The notes under the pieces are model-generated. The model saw nothing but the letters and a program-made list of their open reading frames with translations, was not told the DNA's origin and did no database searches. A stretch of 64,000 bases of DNA, from contig NZ_LYPC01000027.1 of the NCBI RefSeq assembly GCF_001700435.1, positions 62,380 to 126,379 of the forward strand. The letters run 5' to 3'. This stretch comes from Paenibacillus pectinilyticus. GTDB taxonomy: Bacteria; Bacillota; Bacilli; Paenibacillales; NBRC-103111. Shown piece by piece: positions 34,705 to 43,173 of this stretch (its first letter is position 1; each line of letters starts with the position of its first letter). Position numbers and translations under genes: made by a program.

Positions 34705-35830
34705 AGTAAATGGAGTGGAGGGCGGAGGTGAAGAGTGGAGATAGACGGGAATGTCGAGTAACTGGGGTGTGGGATAGGGGAAAAGAGTGGAAATAGACTG
34801 GAATGTCGAGTAACTGGGGTGGAGGAAGAGGTGAGAAGAGTGGAGATAGTCGGAAATGTCGAGTAACTGGGGTGCAGGAGAGGTGAAAAGAGTGGAGATA
34901 GATGGAAATGTCGAGTAACTGGGGTGGAGGAGAAGGGGGAAAGAGTGGAGATAGACGGAAATGTCGAGTAACTGGGGTGGAGGAGGAGGGAAAAGAGTGG
35001 AGATAGACGGGAATGTCGAGTAACTGGGGTGGAGGAGAGGGGAAAAGAGTGGAGATAGACGGAAATGTCGAGTAACTGGGGTGTGGGAGAGGGGAAAAGA
35101 GTGGAGATAGACGGAAATGTCGAGTAACTGGGGTGGAGGAGAGAGGAAAAGAGTGGAGATAGTCGGAAATGTCGAGTAACTGGGTTGTGGGAGAGTGGAA
35201 AAGAGTGGAGATAGTCGGGAATGTCGAGTAACTGGGGTGGAGGAGAGAGGAAAAGAGTGGAGATAGATGGAAATGTCGAGTAACTGGGGTGGAGGAGAGT
35301 GGAAAAGAGTGGAGATAGATGGAAAAGTCGAGTAACTGGGGTGGAGGAGAGGTGAAAAGAGTGGAGATAGATGGAAATGTCGAGTAACTGGGGTGTGGGA
35401 GAGGGGAAAAGAGTGGAGATAGACGGAAATGTCGAGTAACTGGGGTGTGGGAGAGGGGAAAAGAGTGGAGATAGACGGAAATGTCGAGTAACTGGGGTGG
35501 AGGAGAGAGGAAAAGAGTGGAGATAGTCGGAAATGTCGAGTAACTGGGTTGTGGGAGAGTGGAAAAGAGTGGGATAGTCGGGAATGTCGAGTAACTGGGG
35601 TGGAGGAGAGAGGAAAAGAGTGGAGATAGATGGAAATGTCGAGTAACTCGAGTGTAGGAGAGTGGAAAAGAGTGGAGATAGATGGAAAAGTCGAGTAACT
35701 GGGGTGGAGGAGGAGGGAAAAGAGTGGAGATAGACGGGAATGTCGAGTAACTGGGGTGGAGGAGCAGGGGAAAGAGTAGAGATAGACGGAAATGCCGAGT
35801 AACTGGGGGGCAGAAGCGGGACAAGAGTAG
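34705..35830. repeat. 21-copy 52-bp purine-rich minisatellite
   Basis: The motif GTCGAGTAAC recurs 21 times from 34753 to 35794 with steps of 51-53 bases, mostly 52. The consensus unit is about 81% purine on the plus strand. Copies differ mainly in the G/A run (GGAGGAGAGGGG variants, occasional GTGGGAGAG) and at A/G/T positions near GATAGACGG. There are no spacers between copies. The minus strand stays open across all of it in a 486-codon frame rich in Ser, Pro, Leu and His, and in a second overlapping frame. The unit length is not a multiple of three, so I treat these frames as by-products. Confidence 0.95.
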
Positions 35831-35879
35831 AGATAGTTAAGGGTGTCAGATATATTATACATCCGGCTGGATAGGGGGA

Positions 35880-36090
35880 CTAGAGCGCGAGTGCAAGTCG
35901 ATTTAATCGACTTAGGGACTGTCAGAGAGGCCGGAGAGCGAGTGAAAGTCGATATATTCGACTTAGGGGTCGTCAGAGAGGCTGGAGAGCGAGTGCAAGT
36001 CGATATAATCGACTTAGGGGCTGTCAGATAGGCCGGAATGCAAGTGCAAGTCGATATAATCGACTTAGGGGCCGCTAGAGAGGCCGGAGT
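35880..36090. repeat. Four-copy 51-bp array with central palindromes
   Basis: AAGTCGAT...TCGACTT palindromes start at 35895, 35946, 35997 and 36048, exactly 51 bases apart, within otherwise similar units (GCGAGTGCAAGTCGAT at their left). The dyad is kept despite changes in its 3-5 base centre. The plus frame is open with a 17-residue repeat (REAGERVQVDIIDLGAV), but no ribosome binding site is evident. It abuts the 52-bp array. Confidence 0.9.
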
Positions 36091-36130
36091 TTTCTGAAAC
36101 TCGACTAGCATGCATGAAGTAAGAGCATAT

Positions 36131-36173
36131 AAAAAAAAGCCGCCATTAAGCAGTTAATCCTACTTAATGGCGG
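36131..36173 (-). terminator. Terminator of the polysaccharide deacetylase gene
   Basis: A perfect CCGCCATTAAG/CTTAATGGCGG stem is followed on the minus strand by eight T. Confidence 0.9.
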
Positions 36174-36211
36174 ACCTTTGTGCGCAGCGGCTGCAACGAG
36201 CGCCGCGAGCG

Positions 36212-37348
36212 CTACTTCACGCTCGGCGTCACCCGCGCAGCCACCTTGCCGGTGGCCGGGGTGTAGACGAGCGGCTGCCCGATCAGCGCTTGCAGATCAT
36301 CAAGCGCGATCGTGATCTGCCCGTGCTCACGCAGCACGGGCTGCTGCAGCCGGACGCGCGCATCGCCGCGCGTCGCCGTCTTCGCATTCACCTGCAGGGT
36401 GAATGCCTCTTGCCCGAGGCGGAGGCGAAGCTCTCCGCCATCCGCCGTTGCGCTGCCGCCAAGCTGCACAGCAGCAGCGGCGGCGTCCACGCGCAGCGGC
36501 GCGCTATTCGGCTGCGCCAACACCCGGCGCTGGATCGAGCGCAGCAGCAGCTCCGGCGTGATGTTCGGGCTGCCCGCGTTGATCCGCGGGAGCAGCATGA
36601 GATCGTCGCCGCGCGTTGCCATCTCCGGCGAGATCGTGAAGGCGTAGCGGATGCCCGCCTTCGCTACAAGCTCTGTCGCCTCAGGCGACACGATGCCGTA
36701 CGGGTACGCCATCGTGTCGAGCGGCGCATCCGTAAGCGGAGCAAGCTTGCTGACGCACGCTTGCGCATCAGCCGATACACGCTGCCTGTAGGCCTCATCG
36801 TTCTCGCCATCAAGCTTGCCAACGAGTGCCGCTTGTCCATCCGGATTTTTATGGTGAAGGTTGTCCGTATGGCAACCGATATCGATGAAATTCGTCGCGT
36901 GTGTCATTTCACTAAGCTGTTCCTTGGACATCGATGGTATATACGATGCTAAAGGGGCGGCTAAGTCAGTTGTAATGACGAAGTTGACAGCGGGTATGCG
37001 TAAGCTTTTCAGAATCGGATAGGCCGATGTATAGAAGCTTTGATAGCCATCATCGAAAGTGACGAGAACCGCATTCGAAGGAACAGTCGCGCCAGCCATA
37101 TACTTTTTGAACTCATCTAAAGAAATAAAATGATAGCCTTTACTGAGCAGCGTCTCCAATTGACTCTGAAATAAGGCACTCGTAATCGTACTTGAGCTTG
37201 TATCCTTATCATGAATGTGATGATACATAAGGACGGCGACCTGATCCTGATAGTAAATCGTTTCGGACTTCTTAGCCTGTAAGGGCGTCAGGAGCAGGGT
37301 GAGTCCTATCAAGCTTACGAGAATCGAAATAGCAATTCTTTTATACAT
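36212..37348 (-). CDS. Polysaccharide deacetylase family protein
   Basis: NodB-fold deacetylase of 378 residues, membrane-anchored or secreted. An N-terminal hydrophobic segment (about 3-24) acts as signal or anchor. Motif 1 is VTFDDGYQSFY, motif 2 is HTDNLHH, and motif 3 is MAYPYG. Together they resemble the IcaB/PgaB and sporulation-type deacetylases that remove acetyl groups from N-acetylglucosamine polymers. Residues about 265-378 are an appended domain encoded by very GC-rich DNA (36190-36760), with IALDDLQALIGQPL recalling a copper-amine-oxidase-N-like wall domain. ATG 37348 follows AAGGAG. A longer in-frame start at 37375 lacks one. It is divergent from fumarase. Confidence 0.85.
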   Translation of the reverse strand: MYKRIAISILVSLIGLTLLLTPLQAKKSETIYYQDQVAVLMYHHIHDKDTSSSTITSALFQSQLETLLSKGYHFISLDEFKKYMAGATVPSNAVLVTFDDGYQSFYTSAYPILKSLRIPAVNFVITTDLAAPLASYIPSMSKEQLSEMTHATNFIDIGCHTDNLHHKNPDGQAALVGKLDGENDEAYRQRVSADAQACVSKLAPLTDAPLDTMAYPYGIVSPEATELVAKAGIRYAFTISPEMATRGDDLMLLPRINAGSPNITPELLLRSIQRRVLAQPNSAPLRVDAAAAAVQLGGSATADGGELRLRLGQEAFTLQVNAKTATRGDARVRLQQPVLREHGQITIALDDLQALIGQPLVYTPATGKVAARVTPSVK

Positions 37349-37401
37349 GTCAGCGAATCTCCTTGTTTTGCTCACAAGAACCGTCGAACTGTTCCTATGA
37401 G

Positions 37402-37413
37402 GTATGATATAAT
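37402..37413 (+). promoter_or_regulatory. Fumarase promoter, extended -10
   Basis: TG one base before a perfect TATAAT (37408-37413), with a weak -35. The start lies 53 bases before the ATG. Confidence 0.5.
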
Positions 37414-37465
37414 GGTATATATTCTTTAAGATTATGCGGGTAATTGAGAGGAGCTAGAAGTCGTT

Positions 37466-39016
37466 ATGCAACATTTTTATCAAAGTGTTTATGATTTAAT
37501 TGTGGAAACATCCACGAATTTACCAGGTGATGTTCGTCGTGCGGTACAAGCCGCTCAAATCAAAGAGGATAATGGCACGCGTTCCGCGTTATCTCTTTCT
37601 AGAATTGCTGATAACATTCATATGGCGGAAACCAATGTATCCCCGATTTGTCAGGATACAGGAATGCCAACGTTTATTATACACTGTCCAGTTGGGGCAA
37701 ACCAAATTGTTATGAAGAAACATATTCTTGAGGCCGTTGCGAACGCGACGAAAGCTTCTAAACTTCGGACGAATTCCGTAGATTCGCTTACGGGTGCAAA
37801 TAGCGGGGATAACCTCGGACCAGGAACGCCTGTCATCCATTTTGAACAATGGGAACGTGAAGATGTTGAAGTGAAGCTGATCCTAAAGGGCGGCGGCTGT
37901 GAGAACAAAAACATTCAATACAGTCTACCGGCTGAGCTTGAAGGCGTTGGCAAAGCAGGACGTGACCTCGACGGTATTCGCAAATGCGTGATGCATGCGG
38001 TCTACCAAGCACAAGGACAAGGGTGCAGCGCAGGCTTTATTGGCGTTGGAATCGGCGGCGACCGGACAAGCGGCTATGAGCTGGCGAAGCATCAATTATT
38101 CCGTCATGTAGATGATGTGAACCCGCATCCGGATCTTCGTAAAGTGGAAGAGTACGTGATGGAACATGCCAATACGCTAGGTATAGGTACGATGGGCTTC
38201 GGCGGACAAGTGACTCTACTTGGTTGTAAAGTTGGCGTGATGAACCGTTTGCCTGCTAGTTTCTTCGTGTCCGTTGCTTATAACTGTTGGGCGTTCCGCC
38301 GTCAAGGCGTGATTTTGAATGCCGAAACGGGTGAAATCAATGGCTGGTCCTATCCGCGAGGCACGGAAGTTTCTTTCCAAGAAGCTTTTGAGGCAAGTGC
38401 AGAAGAAGCTAGAAACACACCGCAAGAAGAGCGACGCGAGATTGTACTTACGACTCCGATTTCGGAAGAGCAAATTCGCAGCTTGAAAGTTGGCGACGTG
38501 GTTGTGATTAACGGAACGATGCACACAGGTCGTGATGCTCTGCACAAATACTTGATGGATCACGATGCTCCGATCGATCTGAATGGTGCGGCTATTTATC
38601 ACTGTGGTCCAGTTATGGCAAAGGATGAAGCGGGCGAGTGGCACGTGAAGGCGGCAGGACCGACAACGAGTATTCGTGAGGAGCCTTACCAAGGCGATAT
38701 TATTAAAAAGTTCGGTATTCGCGCTGTCATCGGTAAAGGCGGCATGGGTCCGAAAACGTTAGCAGCCTTGAAAGAGCACGGCGGTGTGTATTTGAATGCA
38801 ATTGGTGGTGCTGCACAGTACTACGCACAGTGTTTCAAAAAGGTTGAAGGCGTCGATTACATGGAATTCGGAATTCCAGAAGCGATGTGGCACTTGGAGA
38901 CAGAAGGCTTCGCAGCGATTGTAACCATGGATTCACATGGTAACAGTTTGCATGCAGACGTTGAGAAGAACTCATTAGAGAAGCTGGCTGCGCTGAAAGA
39001 GCCTGTTTTTAAATAA
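37466..39016 (+). CDS. Class I fumarate hydratase, iron-sulfur type
   Basis: Hydrates fumarate to malate with an oxygen-sensitive 4Fe-4S cluster. The 516-residue single chain fuses the alpha and beta parts. Likely cluster cysteines are C62 in SPICQDTGMP, C187 in GQGCSAGFIGVGIGGD and C274 in YNCWAFRRQ. The beta part shows INGTMHTGRDALHKYL and GGMGPKTLAAL. AGAGGAG precedes ATG 37466. It is monocistronic, with its own promoter and terminator, and it complements the citZ-icd-mdh operon about 15 kb upstream. B. subtilis uses class II FumC instead, so a second isoform may exist elsewhere. Confidence 0.93.
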   Translation: MQHFYQSVYDLIVETSTNLPGDVRRAVQAAQIKEDNGTRSALSLSRIADNIHMAETNVSPICQDTGMPTFIIHCPVGANQIVMKKHILEAVANATKASKLRTNSVDSLTGANSGDNLGPGTPVIHFEQWEREDVEVKLILKGGGCENKNIQYSLPAELEGVGKAGRDLDGIRKCVMHAVYQAQGQGCSAGFIGVGIGGDRTSGYELAKHQLFRHVDDVNPHPDLRKVEEYVMEHANTLGIGTMGFGGQVTLLGCKVGVMNRLPASFFVSVAYNCWAFRRQGVILNAETGEINGWSYPRGTEVSFQEAFEASAEEARNTPQEERREIVLTTPISEEQIRSLKVGDVVVINGTMHTGRDALHKYLMDHDAPIDLNGAAIYHCGPVMAKDEAGEWHVKAAGPTTSIREEPYQGDIIKKFGIRAVIGKGGMGPKTLAALKEHGGVYLNAIGGAAQYYAQCFKKVEGVDYMEFGIPEAMWHLETEGFAAIVTMDSHGNSLHADVEKNSLEKLAALKEPVFK

Positions 39017-39072
39017 GAATGTAAGCTTTCGCTGCGTTTACAAAAAAAATACTGGATTAGACATGGAAATTA

Positions 39073-39102
39073 GGGTTACTATTTAGAGTAGCCCTTTTTC
39101 TT
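39073..39102 (+). terminator. Fumarase terminator
   Basis: GGGTTACT/AGTAGCCC stem (one G-U) followed by TTTTTCTT. Confidence 0.85.
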
Positions 39103-39154
39103 ATGTGAATGACATAGTAATCGGCACACAATCCTTTTGGAGGTTTACGCATCC

Positions 39155-40951
39155 ATGACGAAGTTCCGTGCAAAGCTTACCTTTATTTTAATCTTGTTAA
39201 TTGGATGTTCGATGCTGGTTGCTGGTATTTTCATGGCGCAGGTGTTGGAGAACTCGCATGTGAAGTCTTTGAAGGAGAATATGGAGCGTGAGCTTCATGT
39301 CATTGCCTTAAGCGGTAATTGGGATTATCAAGGAACAGATGAAGAACTCGTCAAATATTACACAACACAAGCCCATAAGCTGAAAGAAGCAACGAATTCG
39401 CGTATGACTTACGTTCGTGCAGATGGCAAAGTGCTTGGCGATTCGGATCAATTGCCCGAGCAAATGGACAACCATCTAACACGACCCGAAATTGTGGCAG
39501 CAGCTGCAAATGGCATTGGTTATACGACGCGTTATAGCGATACGTTGAAAGAGAAGATGCTGTATGCGGCCATTCCGGTAAAAAATGCAGCCAAGGTTAC
39601 GATTGGGTATTTGCGTATATCAATGAGTTTGGAGCAAGTAGATAAATCGATTCGAAGTTTATGGTATTTCCTTATTCTAGGTCTGATTATTTTATTTCTC
39701 ATCGCGGGCATTGTCAGTTATCGCATTGCCAAGGGGATTACACATCCGATTGAGAAAATGACAAAGGTCGCGCAGCAGATCACGAATTTGAATTATGAAT
39801 CTCGCGTTCCCTCGTACAGCAATGATGAAGTTGGGCAATTAGGATTGGCGATTAATCGGATGTCCGAAAGCTTACAAGGACAGATGGCGCGAATTCAGGA
39901 GAATGAACGCCGGCTGCAGGGTGTCATGGAAAATATGATGAGCGGGATCATGATGATTGATCGCGAAGAGCGGATTATGCTGCTCAATCCCTCAGCAGAA
40001 ACGATTCTTGGGTTCTCCTCTCAGGAACTGCTAGGCAAGAAATACAATGAAGCGAAGCAGCAATACGAGTTTACGAAGTTGATTCAAGAATGCATCGAGC
40101 TGCAGGAGCCCATTTCGGATGAGATGATGTTTTATTATCCGGCAGAACGTATTTTGGATATCCATTTGAGTCCTATCGCCCATGAGGATGAGGAATGGTC
40201 AGGTGTACTCATAGTGCTGCATGACATAACGGCGGTTCGAAGACTGGAACGGATGCGAAGTGAATTCGTAGCGAATGTCTCACATGAGCTCAAAACGCCG
40301 ATCGCCGCTGTTAAAGGATTTGCTGAGACGCTGCTGGCAGGCGCTTTGAATGATAAGGAAACGGCTGTGTCGTTCCTTCATATCATTTTTGATGAGAGTG
40401 AGCGTTTAAACCGGTTGATTGGTGATATCCTAGAATTATCGAAGATTGAGTCGAAGCGGATTCCGATGAATTTCTCGCCTATTTATTTGCCAGAGTTTCT
40501 AGAAAGATCGTTTAGTGTCTTGCGCAAAGAGGCGGAGAAGAAGCATATTGAGCTGAGCATGTTAGTGGAAGAAGATATGTATATTGAAGCGGACGAGGAC
40601 AGACTGCGTCAAATCATCATTAACCTTCTCTCGAATGGGATAGCTTACACGCAAGATGGCGGTAAAGTCAGGCTGCGTGTTGAACCTCTAGATCCTAACG
40701 CTGACGGGGATTATGAACGTTTACGCATTATCGTAACGGATACGGGGATGGGTATTCCTAAAAAGGATTTACCGCGTATTTTTGAAAGATTTTATCGCGT
40801 GGATAAAGCACGATCCCGCAGTTCAGGCGGAACAGGACTTGGCTTGTCAATTGTAAAGCATCTCGTTGAGATGCACAAAGGTACGATTCGCGTTGAAAGC
40901 GAAGTCGGGATTGGAACGAAATTCACCATTGAATTACCCGTTATTCATTAA
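39155..40951 (+). CDS. phoR: PhoR-type sensor histidine kinase
   Basis: Membrane sensor kinase of 598 residues, predicted to sense phosphate limitation and phosphorylate PhoP. The order is transmembrane helix (about 9-30), extracytoplasmic sensor (about 31-172), second helix (about 173-195), HAMP (about 196-250), PAS (about 260-365), HisKA with the phospho-accepting H377 in NVSHELKTP, and the HATPase domain with N, G1 and G2 motifs (LLSNGIAYT, DTGMGIP, GGTGLGLSI). ATG 39155 follows GGAGGT. It precedes phoP by 119 bases, the reverse of the B. subtilis phoP-phoR order. The partner inference comes from adjacency and from the PhoP boxes in front of phoP. Confidence 0.9.
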   Translation: MTKFRAKLTFILILLIGCSMLVAGIFMAQVLENSHVKSLKENMERELHVIALSGNWDYQGTDEELVKYYTTQAHKLKEATNSRMTYVRADGKVLGDSDQLPEQMDNHLTRPEIVAAAANGIGYTTRYSDTLKEKMLYAAIPVKNAAKVTIGYLRISMSLEQVDKSIRSLWYFLILGLIILFLIAGIVSYRIAKGITHPIEKMTKVAQQITNLNYESRVPSYSNDEVGQLGLAINRMSESLQGQMARIQENERRLQGVMENMMSGIMMIDREERIMLLNPSAETILGFSSQELLGKKYNEAKQQYEFTKLIQECIELQEPISDEMMFYYPAERILDIHLSPIAHEDEEWSGVLIVLHDITAVRRLERMRSEFVANVSHELKTPIAAVKGFAETLLAGALNDKETAVSFLHIIFDESERLNRLIGDILELSKIESKRIPMNFSPIYLPEFLERSFSVLRKEAEKKHIELSMLVEEDMYIEADEDRLRQIIINLLSNGIAYTQDGGKVRLRVEPLDPNADGDYERLRIIVTDTGMGIPKKDLPRIFERFYRVDKARSRSSGGTGLGLSIVKHLVEMHKGTIRVESEVGIGTKFTIELPVIH

Positions 40952-40974
40952 AAAAAGAGTGAAATTGGTGCGTA

Positions 40975-41028
40975 TTTACACTACGATGATGAAGTCTTTA
41001 CAATGTTTTTACAAATATGTGGTACACT
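40975..41028 (+). promoter_or_regulatory. PhoP box and promoter of phoP
   Basis: TTTACA occurs at 40975, 40997 and 41008, all on the same strand and separated by 22 and 11 bases. This matches the B. subtilis PhoP box of TT(A/C/T)ACA repeats at 11-base period. TACACT at 41023-41028 can serve as -10, without a good -35, as expected for an activated promoter. The phoP start lies 42 bases downstream. This predicts autoregulation. Confidence 0.78.
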
Positions 41029-41070
41029 CAACTTGTGCAATGTTAATAAACTGTAAATACGGGGGATCCC

Positions 41071-41787
41071 ATGGCACAAAAGATACTAGTTATTGAAGAT
41101 GAGCCGACATTAGCTCGATTACTTTCTTATAATCTCTCCCAGGAATCGTATGACACGAAGGTGATCGATCATGGTGGAGACGGCCTGCAAGAGGCGTTAC
41201 AACAGTCGTATGACCTTATTATTTTGGATATTATGCTTCCCGGGTTAAGCGGATTCGAAGTTTTGGCCAAGCTTAGACAAAAGGGGAATCGTACGCCTGT
41301 TATCATTCTAACGGCTCGCAACGCTGAGGATGAAGTCGTACAAGGGTTAAAGCACGGTGCAGATGATTATATCACGAAACCATTCGGGGTAGCTGAGCTG
41401 CTTGCCCGTGTAGCGGCGGTCTTACGGCGCACTCAGTCGGATGAAGCGGCTGCCGATATGAACAAATCGAATGAGAAAGTCATTCAAGCGGGTGAGCTGC
41501 GGATTTATCCGGAGAAATACGAAGTGGTGTTGAATGGAGAGTCCATTCCGCTAAGACCGAAAGAATTTGAAGTTCTGCTGTACCTTGTACAGCGGCCAGG
41601 TGTTGTAGTGACGCGGGATGATCTCATGAATATCGTCTGGGGCTTCGATTACATCGGAGGACAGCGTACGGTGGATGTTCATGTGAGTTCCTTGCGTAAG
41701 AAGCTGGAGATGAATCAACAATCGGTACAGATTGACTCGATTCGCGGTGTTGGCTATAAGTTGGTTGCCACAATGATCAAAAAATAA
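41071..41787 (+). CDS. phoP: PhoP-type response regulator
   Basis: OmpR/PhoB-family response regulator of 238 residues. The receiver domain (1-118) has acidic residues in IEDEP, phospho-acceptor D53 in LILDIMLPG, and the conserved KPF at about 106-108. The winged-helix DNA-binding domain (about 137-235) shows LRPKEFEVLLYLVQRPG and VDVHVSSLRKKLE. It is the probable partner of PhoR encoded just upstream. The promoter region between them carries in-phase PhoP boxes. A terminator follows. Confidence 0.93.
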   Translation: MAQKILVIEDEPTLARLLSYNLSQESYDTKVIDHGGDGLQEALQQSYDLIILDIMLPGLSGFEVLAKLRQKGNRTPVIILTARNAEDEVVQGLKHGADDYITKPFGVAELLARVAAVLRRTQSDEAAADMNKSNEKVIQAGELRIYPEKYEVVLNGESIPLRPKEFEVLLYLVQRPGVVVTRDDLMNIVWGFDYIGGQRTVDVHVSSLRKKLEMNQQSVQIDSIRGVGYKLVATMIKK

Positions 41788-41788
41788 G

Positions 41789-41826
41789 AAGCATGGGTGC
41801 TGGTAACGCGGCGGCCATGCTTTTTT
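41789..41826 (+). terminator. phoP terminator
   Basis: AAGCATGG pairs with CCATGCTT around an 18-base loop, followed by TTTTTT. Confidence 0.75.
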
Positions 41827-41907
41827 GCCGCTAGCTGATCCGCCTTCCATAGCACAATCGCATACAATTTTCGCTAAATCGAGAATTCTTTTCACCGAGG
41901 CATTGGG

Positions 41908-41934
41908 TATAATGAAGTTATACAAGCGGTTACA
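41908..41934 (+). promoter_or_regulatory. Promoter and cre-like site before the Gfo/Idh gene
   Basis: TATAAT lies at 41908-41913. TACAAGCGGTTACA at 41921-41934 matches the CcpA cre consensus TGTAANCGNTNACA at all but two positions and lies at the predicted start of transcription, where CcpA would repress. Confidence 0.5.
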
Positions 41935-41978
41935 TGAACTAACAACATTTACTAGGGTAACATATAAGGAGGAACATC

Positions 41979-43061
41979 ATGTCAACGAAGTACCGTATTG
42001 CGATTATCGGGTGTGGAGGCATTGCCAATGGCAAGCACATGCCAAGTCTAAGCAAGTTGGACAATGTAGAAATGGTAGCATTCTGCGATATCGTTTCGGA
42101 GAAAGCCCAAGAAGCGGCTGCGAAGTATGGCAAAGGTGAAGCACGTGTGTATGAGGATTATCGCGAGTTACTGCAAGATAGCTCAATTGATATCGTTCAT
42201 GTGTGTACACCAAATGATTCACATGCAGAGATTACGATCGCTGCGCTTGAAGCTGGCAAACACGTCATGTCCGAGAAGCCAATGGCGAAAACAGCAGCAG
42301 ATGCAAGACGTATGGTTGAAGCAGCGAAACGTACGGGCAAGAAATTAACCGTTGGTTATAACAACCGATTCCGCGGCGATAGCCAGCATTTATATAAAGT
42401 TTGCTCCGAAGGCGAGCTAGGTGAGATCTATTTCGCGAAAGCACATGCGATTCGCCGCCGCGCAGTTCCGACATGGGGCGTATTCCTCGATGAAGAGAAA
42501 CAAGGCGGAGGCCCGTTGATCGATATCGGTACGCATGCACTGGATCTAACGATGTGGATGATGAATAACTATGAGCCAGCGGTTGTGCTCGGTACTTCCT
42601 ATCATAAGCTGTCGCAACGCGAAAATGCAGCAAATGCTTGGGGTCCGTGGGATCCAGCTAAGTTCACGGTTGAAGACTCGGCATTTGGCATGATTACAAT
42701 GAAAAATGGCGCTACAATTATTCTTGAATCAAGCTGGGCGTTAAATACATTGGAAGTAGATGAAGCCAAATGTACGCTTTCCGGTACTGAAGGCGGAGCT
42801 GACATGAAAGGCGGACTTCGCATCAACGGCGAGAAGCACAGCCGTTTGTTCACGACAGAGGTAGAATTGAACGCTGGCGGAGTTGCCTTTTATGATGGCA
42901 AGGCAGAGAGTGCGTCAGATCTGGAAATGAAATTGTGGATTGCCGCGATTGAAAATGATACAGATCCTGTCGTAACACCAGAGCAAGCCTGTGTGGTATC
43001 TGAAATTTTGGAAGCTATTTATGAGTCGGCGAGAACAGGTAAAGCTGTTTATTTTGAGTAA
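41979..43061 (+). CDS. Gfo/Idh/MocA-family dehydrogenase
   Basis: NAD(P)-dependent oxidoreductase of 360 residues, the family that acts on sugars, inositol and related polyols. The Rossmann motif is GCGGIANGKHMP. The catalytic-type Lys lies in SEKPMAKT, and VGYNNRFRGD and IDIGTHALDLTMWMM form the substrate side. Related Firmicute genes often belong to sugar catabolism. It is controlled by a promoter with a cre-like site and converges on an AraC regulator gene. The exact substrate is unknown. AAGGAGGA precedes the ATG. Confidence 0.88.
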   Translation: MSTKYRIAIIGCGGIANGKHMPSLSKLDNVEMVAFCDIVSEKAQEAAAKYGKGEARVYEDYRELLQDSSIDIVHVCTPNDSHAEITIAALEAGKHVMSEKPMAKTAADARRMVEAAKRTGKKLTVGYNNRFRGDSQHLYKVCSEGELGEIYFAKAHAIRRRAVPTWGVFLDEEKQGGGPLIDIGTHALDLTMWMMNNYEPAVVLGTSYHKLSQRENAANAWGPWDPAKFTVEDSAFGMITMKNGATIILESSWALNTLEVDEAKCTLSGTEGGADMKGGLRINGEKHSRLFTTEVELNAGGVAFYDGKAESASDLEMKLWIAAIENDTDPVVTPEQACVVSEILEAIYESARTGKAVYFE

Positions 43062-43132
43062 TAGATAAATAGGAAATAGGTAAAAGGCATGTAAGTAAAC
43101 CAATTTCCTGGGAAATAGTTATGGCTGTGAGC

Positions 43133-43173
43133 GATCCCTTCTTCTGCTAAGTTTAGCGGAGGGAGGGATTTTT
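43133..43173 (+). terminator. Terminator of the Gfo/Idh gene
   Basis: A 17-pair stem with several G-U pairs (43134-43150 with 43153-43169) and a T-run. Its right arm overlaps the end of the AraC gene. Confidence 0.75.

Noticed and set aside
35843..36031. 62-codon plus-strand ORF with a 17-residue repeat
   Set aside because: Follows the 51-bp array, whose length is a multiple of three. No ribosome binding site, and conservation seems to be in the dyad.
34705..36090. Possible CRISPR array
   Set aside because: The repeats are contiguous without unique spacers, vary in sequence, and no cas genes are present.
34651..36111. 486-codon minus-strand ORF rich in Ser, Pro, Leu and His
   Set aside because: It is the reverse of the 52-bp array. 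The unit is not a multiple of three, several overlapping frames are open, and no ribosome binding site or promoter is seen.
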